From Acidiferrobacter sp. (GTDB lineage Bacteria; Pseudomonadota; Gammaproteobacteria; Arenicellales; UBA868): a stretch of DNA of 10,098 nucleotides. This document shows, in pieces, positions 5,770 through 10,098 of this stretch. The notes under the pieces are model-generated. The model did no database searches, was not told the DNA's origin, and saw nothing but the letters and a program-made list of their open reading frames with translations. The position numbers and the translations under genes were made by a program. Location of the stretch: positions 11,428 through 21,525 of the forward strand of contig NZKZ01000017.1 of the NCBI GenBank assembly GCA_002694065.1, given 5' to 3'. Position 1 is the first letter of the stretch. Every line of letters begins with the position of its first letter.

Positions 5770-7467
5770 TCAAGTTCTTTTCCCTAGGCCCCATACCTCG
5801 CGATGGAACCTTTCAAAGTGAGGGGGATAGTCGTGTTTGGCAATCTGGATATCAACAAGCACCGGAATCCCTGACCGGTTAGCCTTAAGGGCTGTTCGCA
5901 ACGCGGAATCGACCCGACGCGGACTGACCACCCTGATGCTTTTGCAACCCTGGGCGTTTGCGAGGGCGCAAAAGTCCGGAGATCGGGAGAAATCCGTCGC
6001 GGTGTCTGGCAGACCTTCGAGTCGCTGAATATATTGAGGCCAGCCCAGCCCCTGATTGTTCAGTACGATCCAGGTAATTCCACAGCGGTGTTCCGCGGCG
6101 GTGGCTAATTCCATCATTGCCATTTGTAGGGCGCCATCTCCGGAGACACAAACCACCCGTTTTTTTGGCTTTGCCATCTTCGCAGCAATGGCGCCGATGA
6201 CGCCCATACCCATGGCGGTCTGCTCAGCCATGGGTATGCAGTCATCGGCATTCAGGACTTGGTAGTAAGGCCAGTAATATGACCAGAGATCAGCTCCTCC
6301 ATTTTCATGAACCATAATCGTATCTTCGCCGAAGACACGGTTGATGGCATGGACGACCTGCTTGGGCGAAATCGGATTCTCTTGTTGACTTGCAGCCTGC
6401 TCAACCTTGCGTACATAGTTCTTATGTCGTTTCTCAATATCGCGCACACGCCCTGACACCCCTTTTAGCTCCATAGAGGAGATGGCATGACTGAGGTCAG
6501 AGACTGCTAGGCGTGCGTCACCGACTAAAGCCGCATCCGGGCGCAGATTCAGCCCGATGCTGTCCGGGTCGATGTCGATCTGAATGAATTTTGCGTTCTT
6601 GGGCCAAAGGGTCCAACTCCCGGTTGAGAAGTCTTCGAGTCGAGAACCGACCGAGATAACAAGATCCGCGGAATCAAAATAGTTCTTTCCGGCCTGGGTA
6701 AAGTAAAGCCCAATCTGCCCGAGGCAGAGCGGATCGCTTTCGGGGTAGGTGCCCCGGCCGCCCGGAGTCGAGAACAGGGCTGCCCCGATCTTCTGGGCCA
6801 GGGCTTCTACCAAGGAGCCAGCGTCCGCGTTAACTGCACCTGAGCCACAGATGATGATGGGTCTTTTGGCTTTGGTAACAAGATCGCAGGCTGTCGCTAC
6901 CGCATCAGTATCAGGCCGACTGCGATGCCGACCCGTCGATTTTTGATAAGTTGGCATTGCATATTTCTTGACAGCAATATCGGATGGTAAGTCGAGAAAA
7001 ACCGCGCCTGGTCGACCGTTCTGAGCGAGGGAGAATGCACGCTGCATCGCCCAGGGGGTTGTTGCAGGATCAACAATTCGAGTGGCCCACTTTGTCACCG
7101 GGCGCATGAGAGCGACCGAATCGAGTTCCTGAAAAGCACCCATACCATCCGTGCTGAGCGGTACCCCGTTTGAAAGAATAATGACCGGGAGTGACCCTGA
7201 AGTCGCCTCCAGCGCTGCCGTCACCATGTTGGTAATGCCGGGGCCGGGATTGCCAAAACAGACTGCCGGGCTTCTGGTCAGCCTGGCGTCAGCATAGGCA
7301 AGGGCGACTCCGGAGTGCTCGTGGCGGACAAGGACGGCTCTGATATCGCTGTGTGCTTCCAGATCTTCAACGAGGTGAATCGGATTGCCAGGCAAACCAT
7401 AGATTCTCTTAATACCTTCAGCTTCGAGGGCCTCAACCACACTTCTCCAAGGGGAAATTCTTTTCAT
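5770..7467 (-). CDS. Thiamine-diphosphate-dependent enzyme, acetolactate-synthase/decarboxylase-like
   Basis: 565-residue protein with the full three-domain layout of the pyruvate oxidase/acetolactate synthase superfamily. The PYR domain (about 1-170) holds the catalytic Glu50 in VRHEHSGVALAYADA and the FGNPGPGITN segment. The central domain (about 188-325) follows the NAD/FAD-type fold. The PP domain (about 365-545) carries the ThDP/Mg motif from Gly443-Asp444-Gly445 to Asn470-Asn471 (SGDGALQMA ... IVLNN). Such enzymes decarboxylate 2-oxo acids or join the resulting aldehyde unit to an acceptor. Specificity cannot be read: acetolactate synthase, benzoylformate-type decarboxylase, sulfoacetaldehyde acetyltransferase and guanidino-oxopentanoate decarboxylase share this frame. 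Glu50 argues against glyoxylate carboligase, which has Val there. It is the first gene of the - strand cluster and diverges from the ABC importer, so the two may be co-regulated. No encapsulation helix is seen at either end. Confidence 0.9.
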   Translation of the reverse strand: MKRISPWRSVVEALEAEGIKRIYGLPGNPIHLVEDLEAHSDIRAVLVRHEHSGVALAYADARLTRSPAVCFGNPGPGITNMVTAALEATSGSLPVIILSNGVPLSTDGMGAFQELDSVALMRPVTKWATRIVDPATTPWAMQRAFSLAQNGRPGAVFLDLPSDIAVKKYAMPTYQKSTGRHRSRPDTDAVATACDLVTKAKRPIIICGSGAVNADAGSLVEALAQKIGAALFSTPGGRGTYPESDPLCLGQIGLYFTQAGKNYFDSADLVISVGSRLEDFSTGSWTLWPKNAKFIQIDIDPDSIGLNLRPDAALVGDARLAVSDLSHAISSMELKGVSGRVRDIEKRHKNYVRKVEQAASQQENPISPKQVVHAINRVFGEDTIMVHENGGADLWSYYWPYYQVLNADDCIPMAEQTAMGMGVIGAIAAKMAKPKKRVVCVSGDGALQMAMMELATAAEHRCGITWIVLNNQGLGWPQYIQRLEGLPDTATDFSRSPDFCALANAQGCKSIRVVSPRRVDSALRTALKANRSGIPVLVDIQIAKHDYPPHFERFHREVWGLGKRT

Positions 7468-7687
7468 AATCTTTGCCTATCTTTTAATAAGTCTTAAGGA
7501 AGATTCCCAATCAACTGCAATTTGAATCTTATCTTGAATAGATAAATTTTGAGGTGACATCATGGGCTTGTTCCCATTAATATATTCTAAAAATAACACT
7601 AAAGGATTTGACTCGGTCCAGGAACATAGCAATGTTATGGAAACGGGCTGGGCAATTTTCTCATCCACATAAGGAGGCACGACAGAT
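7468..7687. promoter_or_regulatory. Divergent regulatory region with three short palindromes
   Basis: 220 bp, clearly more AT-rich than its flanks, between the leftward ThDP gene and the rightward ABC importer, so both promoters should lie here. Three perfect inverted repeats are visible: TTATCT-N5-AGATAA (7529-7545), ATGGG-N6-CCCAT (7562-7577) and AACAT-N4-ATGTT (7623-7636). Any could be a regulator binding site; none matches an operator I can name. A tentative rightward promoter is TTGACT (7608-7613), 17 nt, AATGTT (7631-7636), which would overlap the third palindrome. No regulator gene is in the window. Confidence 0.5.
7671..7677 (+). promoter_or_regulatory. Shine-Dalgarno of the solute-binding protein
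   Basis: AAGGAGG, a near-perfect ribosome binding site, lies 10 nt before ATG 7688. It supports that start and hence the long, Arg-Arg-containing leader of the protein. Confidence 0.75.
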
Positions 7688-9019
7688 ATGGATACAAAAG
7701 AAGTCAACGAGAAAACCATCGACGCTGTAGATGCTGGAGTAGACAAAGGAAGACGCAAAGTTATCAAGAGCGTCGCGACGGGAGCCGCAGTTTCAAGTTT
7801 GCCGGCACCTTGGATTGTGAAGTCAGGGTTTGCGAGTGACCCAATCGTGCTTGGATTGCCCATTGCACAAAGTACCGCCGGCGGTGTTGCCGATCATCTG
7901 GATCACTTGCAAGGCGCAATCCTGGCTCAAGAGGAAATCAACGCGGCTGGCGGGATTCTGGGACGGGAACTCAAGTTCAAAGTCGTCGATATCGACATCT
8001 TTTCACCTGAGGGCTGCCAGACCGCGATGCTCAAGTTGGTTGATGAGAAGGTCCACGCAATGACCACTGCGTTTACGTTGGCGCCTATTCCAACGATCGA
8101 CGCAACCGTGAAGTACAAGGCCCCGTTACTGTGGGGTGTTACGCAACGTCAGTACGCTGATCACGTCGCAAATAACCCGGATAAATACAGTCACTGTTTC
8201 CAGACTGATCCCTCCGAGGTGCATTACGGCTACACCTTCCCGATTTTCTTAAAAGACATGAAGGATCGGGGACTTTGGAAGCCCAATAACAATGCTATTC
8301 ACATCGTTCAGGAGCAAATTGCCTACTGCCAGACCATCTCCAGAACGCTCCAGGAAGCTATTCCTGACAGTGACTTTGAACTGGCCGGTGTGACCGATAT
8401 TCAGTTCCCCGTGCAGAACTGGGAGCCGGTGATTCAGGAGATCAAACGGCTTGGGGCGGGGGCAGTGATGCTTGATCACTGGGTTGCTGCTGAATATGCC
8501 GCTTTCTGTAAGCAGTGGCGCGCAGACCCGCTCCCGAACACCCTCATCTACATGCAGTACGGACCATCGCAGCCCGAGTTCTTGGATCTCGCAGGCCCGG
8601 CAGCAGAAGGCTTCATCTGGAGCACTGTGTTAGGCGTATACGCAGACGAGATGGGCACGGCCTTCCGAGAGAAGTACAAAAAGCGCTGGCCGGGCACGAT
8701 GGGGCTTTGCTACACCGGAAATGCCTACGACACGGTCTATTTCCTGAAACAGGCCTGGGAGCACGTAGGTGATCCTAATAAGTTTGAGCAAGTCTGCGAC
8801 TATATAAGGACCACAAAATATCGAGGGGTCTGCGGGCTTATCGATATGAACAATAAGTGGCAGGAAGGCGCTCACTATCCTGACAACGGTCATCCGGTGA
8901 CTGCGAAGAACCTGGAAGACGGTATGGGTCAACTTTATGTTCAGGTTCAGAATACTGAGCACAAGATCGTTTACCCGGACGTGTTGAAGGAGTCTGAGCT
9001 CCAGCCCTTCGGATGGTAG
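7688..9019 (+). CDS. ABC importer solute-binding protein, urea/amide/branched-chain type, Tat-exported
   Basis: 443-residue periplasmic binding protein of the type I fold used by LivJ, UrtA, FmdD and AmiC. A long polar leader precedes GRRKVIK (Arg22-Arg23), a short hydrophobic stretch (29-44) and a likely cleavage after SGFA (residue 49). This is a twin-arginine signal with Val in place of the usual Phe. The mature part begins PIVLGLPIAQSTAGG and has EEINAAGGILGRELKFKVVD, a family hallmark, followed by alternating alpha/beta segments up to PGTMGLCYTGNAYDTVYFL. Most relatives bind small amides, ureas or amino acids. The ligand here is unknown, but the company of C-N hydrolases suggests an amide or ureide. 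Seven Cys remain in the mature protein, which may explain use of the folded-protein export route; this is inference. Two ABC ATPase genes follow. Confidence 0.92.
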   Translation: MDTKEVNEKTIDAVDAGVDKGRRKVIKSVATGAAVSSLPAPWIVKSGFASDPIVLGLPIAQSTAGGVADHLDHLQGAILAQEEINAAGGILGRELKFKVVDIDIFSPEGCQTAMLKLVDEKVHAMTTAFTLAPIPTIDATVKYKAPLLWGVTQRQYADHVANNPDKYSHCFQTDPSEVHYGYTFPIFLKDMKDRGLWKPNNNAIHIVQEQIAYCQTISRTLQEAIPDSDFELAGVTDIQFPVQNWEPVIQEIKRLGAGAVMLDHWVAAEYAAFCKQWRADPLPNTLIYMQYGPSQPEFLDLAGPAAEGFIWSTVLGVYADEMGTAFREKYKKRWPGTMGLCYTGNAYDTVYFLKQAWEHVGDPNKFEQVCDYIRTTKYRGVCGLIDMNNKWQEGAHYPDNGHPVTAKNLEDGMGQLYVQVQNTEHKIVYPDVLKESELQPFGW

Positions 9020-9780
9020 AGGAGGAAACGTCGGCGGGTGTGACTAACCAGTTGCACCCGCCGAGCACCCCTCTTTTTGCATGCAAAGACATATCTCTTG
9101 ATCTAGGGGGTCGGGAGATCCTGAAGGACATCTCTCTGCAGGTCGACCGCGGAGAGGTGCTAGGCGTGATCGGACCCAATGGTGCCGGCAAGACCAGTCT
9201 GTTTGAAGTGCTGAGCGGGCGCCACACGGCCAAATCCGGCAGTGTGATATTCAACGGCCAGGATGTCACTGCGTTGCCTCTCTACCAACGGGCACGCATC
9301 GGCATCGGCCGAACCTACCAGACACCCGTCGTTCCTGAAGAACTCACCGTAGGAGAGTCCTTTAAGGCGGCACGGCAGGCCTATAAACCCTATCTGACGG
9401 CTCAGGAGGAATCCTGGGCAAGGGGTTTGGTTCGATTTTGGATTGATCCCAATGAACCAACGGTGTTGCTTGATACCTTAGATCGCAGAAAGTTGCTGCT
9501 CTGTTGTCTCATGATGCGCAGACCATCCCTGTTGCTTATGGATGAGCCCGCGGCAGGACTGATCAACTCAGAAGTCGATGAGTTTGACGAATTGATTCGT
9601 ATTCTGGCGAAGGAGTTGAATCTGGCCATTGTCATTGTCGAACACCGGATGGAACTGCTTGACACCATTGCCGACCGGGTCATGGTGATGGATGCCGGCG
9701 AGAAGATTTCTGAAGGTGACCTGGGTTCAGTCCTGCAAGACCCAAGGGTGCGAGCCGCCTATTTTGAAGATGTCCATTGA
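9013..9780 (+). CDS. ABC importer ATPase, LivG/UrtD-like, with degenerate signature motif
   Basis: 255-residue cytoplasmic ATPase of the branched-chain amino acid/urea importer group. Walker A is GPNGAGKT (54-61), the Q-loop is TYQTP (Gln103), Walker B and the following Glu are LLLMDEPAAGL (Asp177, Glu178), and the H-switch is VIVEHRME (His211). The ABC signature, normally LSYGQ or LSGGQ, reads LDTLD (153-157), losing both the Ser and the Gly that contact ATP. The C-terminus ends YFEDVH, matching the AYLG-type end of LivG. Two starts are possible. ATG 9013 overlaps the previous stop by 7 nt but lacks a ribosome site. GTG 9040 has AGGAGG (9020-9025) 14 nt upstream. I list the longer form, and residue numbers refer to it; the first nine residues are doubtful. 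Confidence 0.9.
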   Translation: MVEEETSAGVTNQLHPPSTPLFACKDISLDLGGREILKDISLQVDRGEVLGVIGPNGAGKTSLFEVLSGRHTAKSGSVIFNGQDVTALPLYQRARIGIGRTYQTPVVPEELTVGESFKAARQAYKPYLTAQEESWARGLVRFWIDPNEPTVLLDTLDRRKLLLCCLMMRRPSLLLMDEPAAGLINSEVDEFDELIRILAKELNLAIVIVEHRMELLDTIADRVMVMDAGEKISEGDLGSVLQDPRVRAAYFEDVH

Positions 9781-9798
9781 TATTGTGAGCGTGATCGA

Positions 9799-10098
9799 AT
9801 GACTGCCCAATCTGCACCCATCTTGGAGATCGATGGCCTGTCTGCAGGATACGGTCCAATGCGCGTCATCCACGATCTAGATCTTCGGGTGAGCGCGGGC
9901 GAGAAGGTCGGTTTGGTAGGGCTTAACGGTCACGGTAAGTCGACACTCTTTCTCGCAATCGCTGGGCTGACCCATTGGCAACGGGGATCGATAAAGCTAA
10001 AGGACCAAGAGATTGGTCGAAACCGCAGCCAGGGGCCGGGTCGTTATACACACCAGATTGTCCACAAGGGTTTGTCTTTAATTCCGCAGGGAGACGAG
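9799..10098 (+). CDS. ABC importer ATPase, LivF/UrtE-like (partial, 3' end outside window)
   Basis: The first 100 codons of a second ATPase, open to the window edge. It starts MTAQSAPILEIDGLSAGYG and has Walker A GLNGHGKST (41-49) and a Q-loop LIPQGDE (Gln97). The tyrosine-bearing SAGYG before Walker A and the IPQG Q-loop are typical of the LivF half of Liv/Urt importers. It would pair with the LivG-like subunit just upstream. ATG 9799 follows the preceding stop by 18 nt in the same frame, with no strong Shine-Dalgarno. No other start lies between. The Walker B and signature motifs are beyond the window, so whether this partner keeps a normal LSGGQ cannot be seen. Confidence 0.9.
   Translation, partial: MTAQSAPILEIDGLSAGYGPMRVIHDLDLRVSAGEKVGLVGLNGHGKSTLFLAIAGLTHWQRGSIKLKDQEIGRNRSQGPGRYTHQIVHKGLSLIPQGDE

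Noticed and set aside
5755..5777. Inverted repeat GAACTT/AAGTTC at the end of the ThDP gene, as a terminator
   Set aside because: It overlaps the stop codon. In the sense direction no T-tract follows; the TTTT lies on the other strand, where no gene ends.
5770..7467. Glyoxylate carboligase
   Set aside because: The catalytic Glu50 is present, whereas glyoxylate carboligase has Val at that site.
7638..7654. Sigma-54-like TGG...GGC before the binding protein gene
   Set aside because: The GG and GC elements are 11 nt apart instead of 10 and the remaining consensus bases do not match.
7477..7863. Minus-strand open frame covering the divergent region and the binding protein leader
   Set aside because: It is antisense to the signal peptide of a clear gene and crosses the regulatory region. 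The product has no family features.
9013..10098. Fused double ATPase through readthrough, since both ATPase genes are in the same frame
   Set aside because: A TGA at 9778-9780 separates them and the second has its own ATG 18 nt later. Shared frame is expected one time in three.

Overview
The window carries most of a bacterial microcompartment (BMC) locus and a linked set of catabolic and transport genes. The protein families (Liv/urea-type ABC importer, creatinase-like M24 hydrolase, acetolactate-synthase-like ThDP enzyme) and the moderate base composition, judged by eye, suggest a free-living, probably marine or soil, proteobacterium. There is no phylogenetic marker here, so this is only an impression.

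Region 1 (1-3109, + strand) is a tight operon. It starts with the last 44 codons of an upstream gene whose product ends in a linker and an amphipathic helix typical of a BMC encapsulation peptide. Next come a permuted tandem-domain shell trimer (BMC-T, 143-754), a 148-residue BMC-associated protein that resembles PduM in layout (759-1205), a pentameric vertex protein (BMC-P, 1202-1444), a hexameric shell protein (BMC-H, 1497-1778), a second BMC-T (1806-2438) and an isochorismatase-fold cysteine hydrolase (2435-3109). Genes overlap or lie within a few bases of each other, apart from 52 and 27 nt gaps around BMC-H. This is a complete minimal shell set (one H, two T, one P). No aldehyde dehydrogenase, phosphotransacylase, diol dehydratase, ammonia lyase or RuBisCO is visible, so it is neither a carboxysome nor an obvious classical metabolosome. 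It looks like the aldehyde-dehydrogenase-free loci that surveys file as 'BMC of unknown function'.

Region 2 (3232-7467, - strand) converges on the shell operon. In transcription order it encodes a ThDP-dependent decarboxylase/synthase-like enzyme (7467-5770), an MFS transporter (5621-4392) and, overlapping it by 4 nt, a creatinase/ectoine-hydrolase-like M24 protein that has lost the metal ligands (4395-3232).

Region 3 (7468-10098) begins with a 220-bp divergent, AT-richer regulatory region holding three short palindromes. It is followed on the + strand by a Tat-exported solute-binding protein of the urea/amide/branched-chain type, a LivG-like ATPase with a degenerate ABC signature, and the start of a LivF-like ATPase cut by the window edge. 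The permeases are not in view.

Working model (inference): the ABC importer brings in a small amide, ureide or similar nitrogen compound. C-N bond hydrolases (cysteine hydrolase, M24 protein), the ThDP enzyme and the unseen upstream cargo enzyme break it down, with at least one step inside the protein shell. The substrate cannot be read from the sequence.
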